Part shown: positions 45,360-55,038 of the stretch, piece after piece
Numbering within the stretch: position 1 is the first letter of the stretch
Layout of the letters: every line of letters begins with the position of its first letter
Source: Pictodentalium vernedei
Lineage: Eukaryota; Mollusca; Scaphopoda; Dentaliida; Dentaliidae
NCBI GenBank assembly: GCA_031216915.1
Contig: CM062297.1
Span: forward strand, 530,556,971 to 530,620,970
Reading direction: 5' to 3'
DNA: 64,000 bases
The notes under the pieces: model-generated
Seen by the model: the letters and a program-made list of their open reading frames with translations, nothing else
Database searches by the model: none
What the model was told of the DNA's origin: nothing
Made by a program: the position numbers and the translations under genes

Positions 45360-46079
45360 TGAGCCGAAGAAAGAGATCCCCAAGGTTCTCTGTCGGCTCC
45401 TGCAACTGTCGCAGATAAAAGGAGAATGTAGCATTTCTCCAGAAGGCTGCAAGTATAACATCAGTCATCCGACAACATGACAGAGTTATTAAAAGAGGAA
45501 GACAATGCACGCACCTCGTGGCAGAAAAAACAATTGGTAATACAATCACCAGTAGCTAGACGAGCGGAAGCTGCACGAATAGCAAGACAAGTCCCTCAAG
45601 AAATGGATGCAGGAGAGATCTGGCATGTGGGAAAACGCATATCCATCCAGGAGAAAGGCGTGAACGCCCCCCACCCCCAAGCAGAGCAGCACCCAAGAAA
45701 GTGACCATCTTGGGGTAAACTGCAAAGTCCTAGGCCTTTTCAAGGAAAAGAGCTGAACAAGCTTGGAGAGGCAAGGATGAGTGTCGAAACAATGCGGTAT
45801 CACATAGGAAAAAAGTCTCCGAAGCATGGACATGTACCCATTGCTGGAGACCCCCAGAAACAAACACATACCAGAAACTCCGCAAGCGGTGTGATCGAAG
45901 GAGTGACAGAAGCAACAGAGTGATCGCACACCATCGACAGAAGAACCTTCCACATAGCCACAGAGGCTAAACCAATGGAGTGAGTGCCTCCTTGAAGAAG
46001 AAAAGCAACTCCACTGCGTGTCTCGAAAAACCACTACGGAGGAGACAGGACCCGATAAAAGACATGTGCGAAGGCACAA
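45360..46079 (-). pseudogene. DIRS-2 tyrosine recombinase, internally deleted and frameshifted
   Basis: The N-terminal domain is visible around PRTLQFTPRWSLSWVLLCLG (about 45676-45740). The HxxR box appears in another frame as CHEVRALSSS (about 45509-45523), and the tyrosine region in a third as AAFWRNATFSFYLRQL (about 45410-45456). The distance from the WVLL motif to HxxR is about 170 bases here against about 480 in DIRS-1. The region with the first catalytic arginine (SARRVSEL in DIRS-1) is therefore missing. Non-functional. Confidence 0.78.
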
Positions 46080-46240
46080 TGAAGTCGGGTCAACTTGAAA
46101 ACCTCCTCGGGTGACTTTGGCAAAGAAAGTCGCGAGGTAAAGGGAGACATGCCGGAACCGCCGCTAACAGAGAGCGGAGCAGATTGATCCACACCCACTG
46201 AGGCGACGGGTGTGATCTAAAGGATTCGACGACTGCAGGT

Positions 46241-48055
46241 TCATATCTGGGTGAGAACCTGAGGCGGAATAGAAACCGGTAGGAAGGCGTAGCCGACAAG
46301 ACCATCCCAAAGGAGGGCCAGAGCGTCCACGGCGAAAGCCAGAGCATCTGGACACGGGGACACGAAAGTGTCCACCGGATGGTTCCAACGAGTCACAAGA
46401 GATCGATGGAACTGCATCCACCTGGTGGAAATGACCCTGCCCCCACGGGACAGGGAGTCGGCTAGGACGTTCAGGCGACCGGGAATGTGACGAACAGCCA
46501 CCCTGGCGTGGACATCCTGAGTGAGCAGTATAAGATCCCAAGCCAATTCGTACATTGGAACAGAGTGCGTGCTGCCCTGGTTCCGAATGTAAGCAACCAC
46601 CATCGAATGGTCGGACAACAGAAGGACCTGGCGATTTGACAGGTGAGGGATCCACTGCCTGAAACGCAGAAGAGCAAGAAGCTCCTTCTGGTTGATGTGT
46701 AGAGCTGCATGATCCTGGTCCCACATCCCGTGAATGGAAAGACCTAGAGGATCCAACGTCGCACCCCATCCGAGATCGCTGGCATCTGCCGGCAGAACGC
46801 GATCGGACGTGGGTAAGTCCAACGGAACACCCTGCGAAAGCCATTGGACATCCGCCCAGAGGAGAAGGTGAGGATAAAGATATTCTGGAAACTGAAGCAC
46901 CAGATCGAGAAAATCTACATTCGGCCTCCAACGACTGAGCAGAAAGTGTTGGAGAGGTCTGACACGCAGCCGACCTAGAGGAATGTGATCCATCACCGAA
47001 CAGCAGAGACCGATTAGCCGGAGAATACTCCGAGCAGTAGCGGATGTGGACTGGGACAGAGTCGGAGCAAAAGCTGAGAGAATCACAGCCTTGGCCTGGG
47101 AAACTGCCACCAAATTGAATTGTGTGCAGAAAGCCATCCCCAGATGATAAAACGACTGAGAAGGGACCCGGTCCGACTTCTCCTCGTTGACTCTGAAACC
47201 TAGCGACGTGAGCAAGCTCAACAGAGTGGCAACATCCGACTCCAGTAAGGCAGCATTGGAATGCCCCTGGAGGATATCGTCCAGATATGCCGAAGTAGTC
47301 ACCCTGGACTGTGTGCGATGGAAAGCTATCACATGTGACATCAGTCTGGTGAAGGCCCAAGGAACCAGGTTGAGGCCGAAAGGCATGGCCTTGAACTGGT
47401 AAACTCGCCCCAGAAAAACAAACCTGAGATACTTCCGTTACGCCCAATGAATCGGAACGTGAAAGGAAGCGTCTCGCAGGTCGAAGCTGGAAGTGAAATC
47501 TCCCTGGTGAATTGAACGGAGGACCGACCTGAAAGTCTCCATGCTGAACTTGGGAGCAATGATAGACTGGTTCAGGAAACTCAGATCGATAACAGGTCGG
47601 AGCCGGCCGTCCTTCTTCGGCACCAAGAACAGGCAGGAATAGAAACCCACTGACCTAATGTTCTTGATGACCTCAATCGCCCCCGTTGTCAGGAGATTGT
47701 CTATCTCCGTGGACAAAAGTTCCCGACGTAAAATGTCTGAAGGAACTGTGGTTGGAAGAGGCACCCTGGATAGAGTGAGGTGCTGTCGGAAGGATATTCG
47801 CAGCCCGGACCAAACAACATCTAACATCCAAGGATCGGATGTGATGGTGGCCCAATGGTCTGCGAATTCTGCTATCCTTCCTCCAACCTGGGACGAGTCG
47901 AGGTGAGGACCTTCATTTCGAACCCCGACGAGGCTCGCGAGAGGAAAAAACACCTCCTCTACTGAATGAAGAATCCTGGGACTTCCCTCAAGATTGCCGA
48001 TTCTTACCCTTACCCCTTGAGTAAGAAGTAGAAGCGGTGGCAGAAGGATCAGCAC
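46241..48055 (-). pseudogene. DIRS-2 reverse transcriptase / RNase H, one in-frame stop
   Basis: A single frame runs from 48055 to 46241 except for a TAA at 47438-47440. Before the stop are GFYSCLFLVPKKDGRLRPVI and SSFDLRDASFHVPIH (palm). After it are MPFGLNLVPWAFTRLM and the catalytic YLDDI (near 47280-47294). RNase H follows with PADASDLGWGA (near 46775), INQKELLAL, LLSDHSMVVAYIRNQG and RHIPGRLNVLADSLSR. The conserved YLDD and the RNase H acidic residues are intact, so the stop may be the only polymerase lesion. The minus-strand frame at 46164-47447 is an overlapping shadow. Confidence 0.88.
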
Positions 48056-49510
48056 CTTTGCTTCGCATAGGAAGCAGAGGGTACTTGTTAGGCTTAAAAC
48101 GGCCCGTGCCTACCCTAGAAGGCTGATCAAGCTGAATAAACAGCAGCTGAGCGTTGGAATGACGTAGGATGTCATCCCGGACCGTCAACACAGAACCATG
48201 GAAAAGTTGCGGACCTGCCAAAAAAGCAGATCGAAGAGTAGCGCACTGCTCCTCAGGAAGGGATCGGCCTGTGTCCAGCACAGAGTCCCTTCGAACTAAT
48301 TCCAGATTAGCTGTGTTGTGTTACAGGCATGCGTGTGAGTAAGATGCATGAGCGCCTTGGACAGCACACGCAAAGGAGCCTGTACCTCGTCAAACTTATC
48401 TGGAGGCAGATAAGCAGCTAAAGCTGAGACGACGTGATCGGAGAGAGAAAGCATACCAAGCATCTCTCTTGATAAGCCCAATGTGAACTCCAGAGTCGTC
48501 ATCGGAATGACGGCAGACTTGGACATGGAAAGCCCAAGGGAATTGGAGTCCTGATCCAAAACCGTCAAAGTCTGGTAGACCGACGGATTGGCGGAATCGT
48601 AGGAACGATAATGCGCCAGAGGCAAAAAGGTGTCAACCCTGGTAAAGAACGGAGCCTTCATAGCCTTGGAACTTAGCTAAGAGTCCAAGGCTGAAAATGC
48701 TTCAACCAACTGTACTGACGGGCACGGTCAAAGATGCCCAGAAGCGGGTTGCTCCATAGGCTGTTGGCGCGCGACCGATGATCGCGGCCTGGCTGACACT
48801 GTCGACTGGTTAGATGGTTTGAGATCCGGAAGGAACCCAAACACGAAATCAAGAGCTGCCCCCAAGTCCAAAGACTGCTGGCTCTCGACATCAAGCATGT
48901 CTGACTCTTCCCCTGAGTCGGAAGACACATAGCCCATCGTGAGCAAACCAGCCGACGCCTCCCATGGTGTCGGAACCCCAGGGGGATCAGAAAGCGGCCC
49001 GTTTCCAATCCAGGGAGGCGGCGCCATAGGGGGCACCTGGAAACCACTCGCTGCCTCGCTGGAAGCAACGGGAAGGCTCTTTGACAGAACCTGAGTGAGT
49101 AAGGAGAGGGCCTCCCTAAGCTCACTGCCCATACTGGCCGGTTCGACAGGGGAACGAACCGGCAAAGTGGCTTCACCTCTTAACCAGCGAAGGGTCACGA
49201 TCCTCCAAAACACCCGACGTGGGACGACGGGCGGCAGCCGAAACGTCTGAAAGGCAGACGTGTATAGAGGGTGTGACCCACTCCGAGGATCAACATAGCG
49301 GGAACTCAAGAGAGTCACCGCGGACCTCTGCAGGGCAGAAGGTCCAGGCTGCACAAAAGACGTTGGTCCCCCAAAACTGGTTGTGTGGCCAGAATGAGTG
49401 GACGGAAACGCCACGGAGTTCATAGTGTCCCACGAAGAACAACCGAATCCAATGACAACTGTGGTGCTTGACGGCGCTGAGACCACAGGAGAGGGTCCAG
49501 CCACTTCCAA
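47988..49510 (-). pseudogene. DIRS-2 gag-like protein, broken frames
   Basis: The frame from 49510 to 48728 encodes a Ser/Pro-rich protein (with SDSGEESDMLD). After a stop near 48728 the same frame reopens (48296-48661) with LSDHVVSALAAYL and APLRVLSKALM, the region shared with DIRS-1. Around 48300 the frame changes: the next stretch (47988-48281) continues the match to DIRS-1. The start is uncertain, and I did not find the cysteine-rich N-terminus seen in DIRS-1. Confidence 0.65.
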
Positions 49511-49539
49511 CTTTGCCGAGTTGAAGTCAGGGAAGGCTG

Positions 49540-49760
49540 AGGCCGATACCCCCCACGTCTACACAACCAGACACCGCAGCAGACCAGTGCAGGTATAAAA
49601 CTACTGTGCTCAATGGCTGAGAGGACACGGTAGGGGGTTCAGTCGGCATCCCCATCTGACTTCGCCGAGTGGAAGTCTGAGAAGGCTGAGGCCGAAACCC
49701 CACAACCACAGTACAGACATCCCTGCAGACCCTGGCAGGGAGAAGCCGAGGCCGCCAAAA
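49540..49760. repeat. Two imperfect tandem copies of about 120 bp
   Basis: CTTTGCCGAGTTGAAGTC...AAGGCTGAGGCCGATACCCC and CTTCGCCGAGTGGAAGTC...AAGGCTGAGGCCGAAACCCC repeat in the 5' part of DIRS-2. Confidence 0.65.
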
Positions 49761-49979
49761 AACGGTGCCCAATGACGTTGTAGACGGAACAGCAGTAGCA
49801 GCAGATACGACGGGAGCTGTTGGAACTGGTGGAAAAGCGGAGGGAGCCACCAAGCTCGGCCTCCAAAGGAGGAGTCACAACCCTAGTGACAGCCTCAGAT
49901 GTCGACTGGAGAGGGCGCATAGTCCCGGAACCAGGCATCTCTACACCAGAAATACAACAGCTCCCGCAGTATCCACCAC

Positions 49980-50420
49980 GGTAAAACACTGCACATTCCC
50001 CACGTAAGGGGAATAACTCTCACCAGACATGGTCGAATTGGGAAGCCCCGAAATGACAACGCCCCCCCCCCCCCCCCCCCCCCCCCGCGCCGGTGCGGGA
50101 GGAGCTGAACATCCCCCACGGAGGGGGAGCAATTCTCACCAGACGTGGTCGAATCGGGCGACCCCGAAACGATAGCGGTCCCCACCCCCCGCGTGAGCGG
50201 GAGGAGCTGCACATCCCCCACGGAGGGAGTCAAACTCACACCAGACGTGGTCGAGTCGGGGGGGCACTGAAACGACAGTGTTTCCCCCCCCCCCCCCCCC
50301 CCACCCCCCCCACCCCCCCCCCCCCCCCCCCCCCCCCACAGGGGCAGAAGGAGCTGCACATCCCCCACAGATGGGGTAAACTCACATCAGACATGGTCGA
50401 GTCGGGAGGCTCCCGAAACG
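49980..50420. repeat. DIRS-2 leader minisatellite with long C tracts
   Basis: CACATCCCCCACGGAGGG-type units recur at about 49990, 50107, 50209 and 50356, each followed by CACCAGACGTGGTCGA(A/G)TCG and a CCCGAAACGA block. C runs at 50061-50085 and about 50285-50337 (the latter broken by single A bases) could form G-quadruplexes on the minus strand, the element's sense strand. Glycine-rich frames here are artefacts of the runs. Confidence 0.75.
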
Positions 50421-50905
50421 ACAGCGTTCCACACCACCCGCGGGTGCGGACGAAACGGACACGAGAACGCACCAATGGCGAGGGCAAAAGGAATTGCCCT
50501 AAAGGAACCGAACTGGAAAGAACAGAGGTGAGAGCAGTAGAAGAAAAAGGTGAACTCAACAGAAACAGAAAGTAGAAGAACACCCTCAACTACGAGAGAA
50601 GGTGGCAGAATCCAGACGGCCAACACCTAACTCCAATAACAATTAATTTTTTTATCAACCGAAAAATTCATTGTCGAATCGTGATGACACGATGTCGCAA
50701 ACAAAACATTTGCAAAAACGGAATAGTAAATAATATACAATGAGAATGTGGTTGAAAATATAAACGAGAATATATAAAACACAGTCCTGTTATTATACGA
50801 TCTTCAGATCCATAAATCCAGTCACAGGAAAACCATTATCGACGAGTTAAAATATCACTGATACTTTAGCAAAGATGGCACACACACATCCACCACGTGT
50901 GCGGA

Positions 50906-51195
50906 TAATCAAAAGAATGACGAATTGACACATTGCGCACTGTGTTACGGAAGTCGTGGATTTGTACTATGGAAGAGCGTCCCATACTGGTGTAAAAACA
51001 CCACGAAAAAATAAGCCAAAACTGGGTCGAGCGATGGCGCTCGACCCAGTTTTGGCTTATTTTTTCGTGGTGTTTTTACACCACTTTTCTTTCCCAAATC
51101 TTGGGAAAGATTAAAATAGAGAGTATTTTATCCGAGTTAGGTTCTTCCACTGTAGTGCAAGCCTGTAGTAAACAATTGAGGTAGGTTGATAAGAA
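50906..51195. repeat. DIRS-2 right inverted terminal repeat
   Basis: The complement of 44679-44962, but carrying an extra inverted stretch that turns 50989-51082 into a palindrome. Confidence 0.87.
50989..51082. repeat. 94-bp perfect palindrome (45-base arms, 4-base loop)
   Basis: The arm GGTGTAAAAACACCACGAAA...GGGTCGAGCG, loop ATGG, and the exact inverted arm. I checked base by base and found no mismatch. The left terminal repeat has only one arm, so the other arm was added as an inverted copy, probably by a template switch during reverse transcription. Confidence 0.93.
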
Positions 51196-51329
51196 ATAAG
51201 CCCACCTACCAACTTTTCAGATTTCAGTTTCAGAGTCCCTACCTTATAAATAAGCCCACTCCCCAGCTTTGTAAAGGCCACATCGAAGACAACCATACAG
51301 GTACCGGTACATGCAAGTTGTTACAATGA

Positions 51330-51580
51330 AAAAGAACCTCTTACCCAAATGCCCATAATACCAAAATTTGTTATTTTAATAATTTCTTTTTGATATGTTT
51401 AAAAAAGAATTCAGCAATTCATATCATGTGACCTCTCACTGGAACGTGCATGACAAGCTCATTCCAATAAGGTGTTACATGATATGGTTTTGTTGAAATT
51501 GTTTTTTTGTTTTTTTTTTTCAGTTGTTCAATCTGTAAATTATGCAGGCACATGCAGCTGATTCATAATAAAAGGGTTAA
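51330..51580. mobile_element. piggyBac-like MITE, left end decayed
   Basis: The right end AAAGGGTTAA is followed at once by the next MITE. The centre (CATATCATGTGACC... with GGTGTTACATGATATGG) pairs around GCATGACAAGCTCATTCCA. The interior matches 51577-51825 and 61384-61587 (TGATATGGTTTTGTTGAAAT, CAGTTGTTCAATCTGTAAAT). Confidence 0.68.
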
Positions 51581-51825
51581 CCCTTTACCTAACGAATCGC
51601 CCGAATCCGCCCGCGTAATTTGCAAACTGAGCAGTTGATAAAAATAAATTTTTAAAAATACTTCAACAAAACCATATCATGTGACCCCTCATTGGAACGA
51701 GCTTGATGAGCTCGTTCCAGTGAGTGGTCACATGATATGGTTTTGTTGAAATGTTTCGAAAATTTTTTTAAAAAAGTATTTAAAATAATAAATTTTGATT
51801 TTCTCTGCGTTGGGTAAAGGGTTAA
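51577..51825. mobile_element. Snapback piggyBac-like MITE
   Basis: TTAACCCTTTACCTAACG at the left and TTGGGTAAAGGGTTAA at the right. An internal palindrome of about 100 bases includes CAACAAAACCATATCATGTG and its complement around GAACGAGCTTGATGAGCTCG. Both ends lie in TTAA. Confidence 0.82.
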
Positions 51826-52317
51826 TGCATCTTTGTTATGGGAGTGACTGAGTCACCAAACTTTTGTGTCAACTTTGCATCCAAATTCTCCTGCTGGCTT
51901 GATCTCTCAAAAATAAGCCCACCCATAAACTTTTGCCCTTTTTTCACTTCATGCACCCCAGGCTTATTGCAGGTCAGAATGGTAACTGAATTGAAATGGC
52001 CCACATGATACCAAATAAATGAATTAGGATAGCCACATGACAGCAATTCAATGGCAAATCTGTTTCCACGTGTTCTATGTTTCTTTCCAAATAGCCATTT
52101 TTGGACTTTGGAGAAAATTTTCTGACATTTGACCAAAGTTAGGTTGGATGATTGTAACCAGTTACCTCAGCAATATCTTCAGTTAGAGAGCAGAAACCAA
52201 TTTCACATGCCTAGCCCACATGTCAATTTGGGTTTCGACTGGTGAAGCAGAATTTTAATTACAGAATAGAAAACCCCTCCAGAAAATGTTTAAGTTGGAG
52301 GTCATTGTGACTCTTGA
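51826..52317. other. No recognisable feature
   Basis: Unassigned; short frames without motif. Confidence 0.45.
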
Positions 52318-54150
52318 CACAAGAGGCCCCCAAGGGTCTTTAATTCCTCACCCGACAAAGTGGTTCAAAGAAGTATTTGGGGTCCCATTCAGTTAGACAT
52401 GGTTCATCAACACTACAAAGATATGAAGACATGAAAAGCAAATTTTATGGAAAAACACTAAGGAATGGATTTGAACAAACTTGAAGCTAACCTGCTCACA
52501 TCCCCCCACCCCATAGAGAACCAAAATATTAAGCCAGGACTCCAATTGAACAAACTTGAATCTGATCCCCCTTGAGATGCTATCTACCAAATATGAAAGA
52601 ATTCTGACAGGTTGATCTGAAGAAGAAGGTTTTTAAAGAAATGTCCTCACATTGCACTAAGTTAAACTTTGGGCTCCATCCAATAGAGAGCCCAAATATA
52701 AATCCAAGGACTCAATTTGTACAAACTTGAATCTGACCCCCATCCCCTCCACCCCCAGAGATGCTATATACCAAATATTAAAGGATTCTGACTGGTGGAT
52801 CTGAAGATTTATTTATTTATTGGTGTTTAAGGTCATATACTTATGCACAATGGCTAATCATGGCCGTGACAGCTTTACGGGTGGAGGAAGCCGGAGTACC
52901 CGGAAAGAACCACCGAGCGACGACGAGCAGCTGCCAGCTCCACAACATACCAACTCCATTCACATTGCAGCACAGGCAGGGTTAGATTGTTTGAAGACAT
53001 GCGTACCATCAATGTGCTGTACGCTTTAGTACAAAGCGTCATCATGCTCCCATGTGGACAATCGGGGTTAAGTGCCTTGTCCAAGGACACAACATGGGAG
53101 TCCGAATTCATCGCTCAGATGGTTACTCATCCAATGATTAACCGGGCTCGATGTTGATTAACTTTGGTGATCTGACGAGAACCGGTTATTGCAATGCCCC
53201 CGGTGGATCTGAAGAAGAAGATTTTTAAAGAAATTTCCTCATATTGCACTAAGTTAAACTTTGGGCTCCAATACAGAGCCCAAATATTAACCCAGGGACA
53301 CGATTTGAACAAACTTAAATCTGACCCTCCTAGAAATGTTGTACACCAAATATGAAAGTATTCTGACTGGTAGACTTGAAGACGAAGATGTTTTAAAAAA
53401 TTTTGCATATTGCACTAAGTTAAAATTTGGGCTCCCAAAGGGAGCCCAAATATGAACCCAGGGACCCAATTTGACCAAACTTGAATCTGACCCCCATAGA
53501 GATGTTATATACCAAATATGAAAGCATTCTAACTGGTGGATCTGAAGAAGATTTTTAAAGAAATTTCCTCATATTGCACTAAGTTAAACTTTGGGCTCCA
53601 ATAGAGAGCCAAAATACAAAGTCAAGGACGCGATTTGAACATACTTGAATCTGACCCTCCTACAGATGTTGCATACCAAATATGAAAGCATTCTGACTGG
53701 TGGATCTGAAGAAGACGATATTTAAAGAAATTTCCTCATATTGCACTAAGTTAAAATTCGGGCTCCTACAGAGAGCTCAATTATTAACCTAGGGTCTCAA
53801 TTTGAACAAACTTGAATCTGACCCCCCTAGAGATGTTATATACCAAATATCAAAAGATTCTAATTGATGGTTCTGAAAAAGAAGATTTTTTTTAATTCTT
53901 GAAAACAATTTATGGGTGCTAGCAGAGTAATGCCCCTTGTGGTGCTCCCAGTGGGCATGACAACTTCATTTGAACATACTGAATTGACATATGATATGGA
54001 ACATGCACATCAAATTTGGTTTAATTCGGCCCAGTGGTTCATGAGGAGAAGTCAATAATGTCAAGTTCACACCGGACGGACAATGGACGGAAGACAGACC
54101 AAACATGATCACTTAAGCTCCCCCTGACCTACAGTCAGGTGAACTAAAAA
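52318..54150 (+). mobile_element. Family A pearl-like element carrying a SINE
   Basis: 5' end ACAAGAGGCCCCCAAGGGTC. Core units are about 164-167 bp apart (GGGCTCC at 53263, 53429, 53593 and 53760). A degenerate GGACGGACAATGGACGG run (about 54074) precedes the 3' hairpin GCTCCCCCTGACC/TACAGTCAGGTGAACTAAAAA. A SINE splits the array at 52807. Confidence 0.82.
52807..53201 (-). mobile_element. SINE with a 5S rRNA-like head and 13-base target duplication
   Basis: The body and AAAT tail match the tRNA-headed copies. The minus-strand head (about 53105-53195) instead reads GATCACCAAAGTTAATCAAC, then ATCGAGCCCGGTTAATCATT and GGATGAGTAACC, closely following the internal-promoter part of metazoan 5S rRNA. 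GGTGGATCTGAAG flanks it at 52794-52806 and 53202-53214, an exact target duplication in a family A unit. Confidence 0.83.
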
Positions 54151-54225
54151 TATACAGTGTTCTTCCTCTGATCATCCCCTACCCATATTTCAAGTTCGGT
54201 TGATTGACCAAGCATAACTTTAATT

Positions 54226-55038
54226 ACAAGAGGCCCCCAGGGCCTGAGGGCGCTCACCTGACATGGTAGTCTAAATATCAAACCAGGGACTTGACTTGAA
54301 TAAGCTGCATACGCCCCTCCTAAGAAAAGCATTTACCAACTAGATGAAGTAGTTGTGCCCACACAATACACAGGATTTTCCTTCTATTTTCAGTTCCTGC
54401 ACTTTTACGCCCCAAAATTGAGATAAACACATAAAAAATATTTTTGTTCGGAAATTTTCGAAGTCCCAAACAAAATATTTTCAACCTAAAATTTTTTTTT
54501 CTTCTTAAAAATTGACCAAAACGCATAAAAAAAACCCAAAAAAATTTTTTTTTTCGGATTTTGGTCCAAAATTTTCCACACGGACCCAAATTTTCAGTGT
54601 AAAAAAAAAAAAAAAATTTGTCTTAAAATTGACCGAAACGCATTAAAAAACAAACAAAAAAAATTTCCAGATTTTGGTCCAAAATTTCTAAGGCCAGAAC
54701 GGGGCCCCCAAATTTTCAGCCTAAATATGAACCCAGGGACTTGGCTTGAACAAACTTGAATCTCACCCCCTTAACGATGCAGCATACCAAATATCAAAAG
54801 ATTCTTATTGGTAGATCTGAAGAAGAAGATTTTTAAAGAATATTCCTCATACTGCACTAATTTAAAACATTTGGGCTCCCATAGAGAGCCCAAATATCGA
54901 CCCAGGCAATTGATTTCAATAAACATGTGAAACAATCTTCCAAAGATGTTATATGTAAAATTTGAAAGCTTTTGGTCAATGGTTTGGGAGAAAAGTAGTC
55001 TTAAATGTTTTTCCCATTACCCACAGTGTTAAAAAATA
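54226..55038 (+). mobile_element. Family A element, truncated by the family E array
   Basis: 5' end ACAAGAGGCCCCCAGGGCCT then GAGGGCGCTCACCTGA. An A/T-rich interval (54350-54700) contains repeated AAAATTTT(C) runs, followed by one or two core units (54720-54960). The sequence CACAGTGTTAAAAAATA is cut where family E begins and does not resume after it. Confidence 0.7.

Larger units (their letters stand above)
44679..51195 (-). mobile_element. DIRS-2: second DIRS-type retrotransposon, decayed
   Basis: Same layout as DIRS-1 (gag, reverse transcriptase, RNase H, tyrosine recombinase on the minus strand; inverted terminal repeats; internal complementary region). It is far more G+C-rich in its coding part and clearly divergent in protein sequence, so it is a different family. 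It has a stop in the polymerase, frame breaks in gag and recombinase, and a deletion in the recombinase. The ends were deduced from the internal complementary region. Confidence 0.88.

Noticed and set aside
49895..50368. Glycine- or proline-rich frames on both strands around the C tracts
   Set aside because: They are produced by the long C/G runs of a minisatellite in the DIRS-2 leader and have no other complexity.
6773..53201. tRNA genes and a 5S rRNA gene suggested by A/B-box and 5S-like stretches
   Set aside because: Each sits at the head of a SINE body with an AAAT tail and target duplications, and none is a complete RNA gene.
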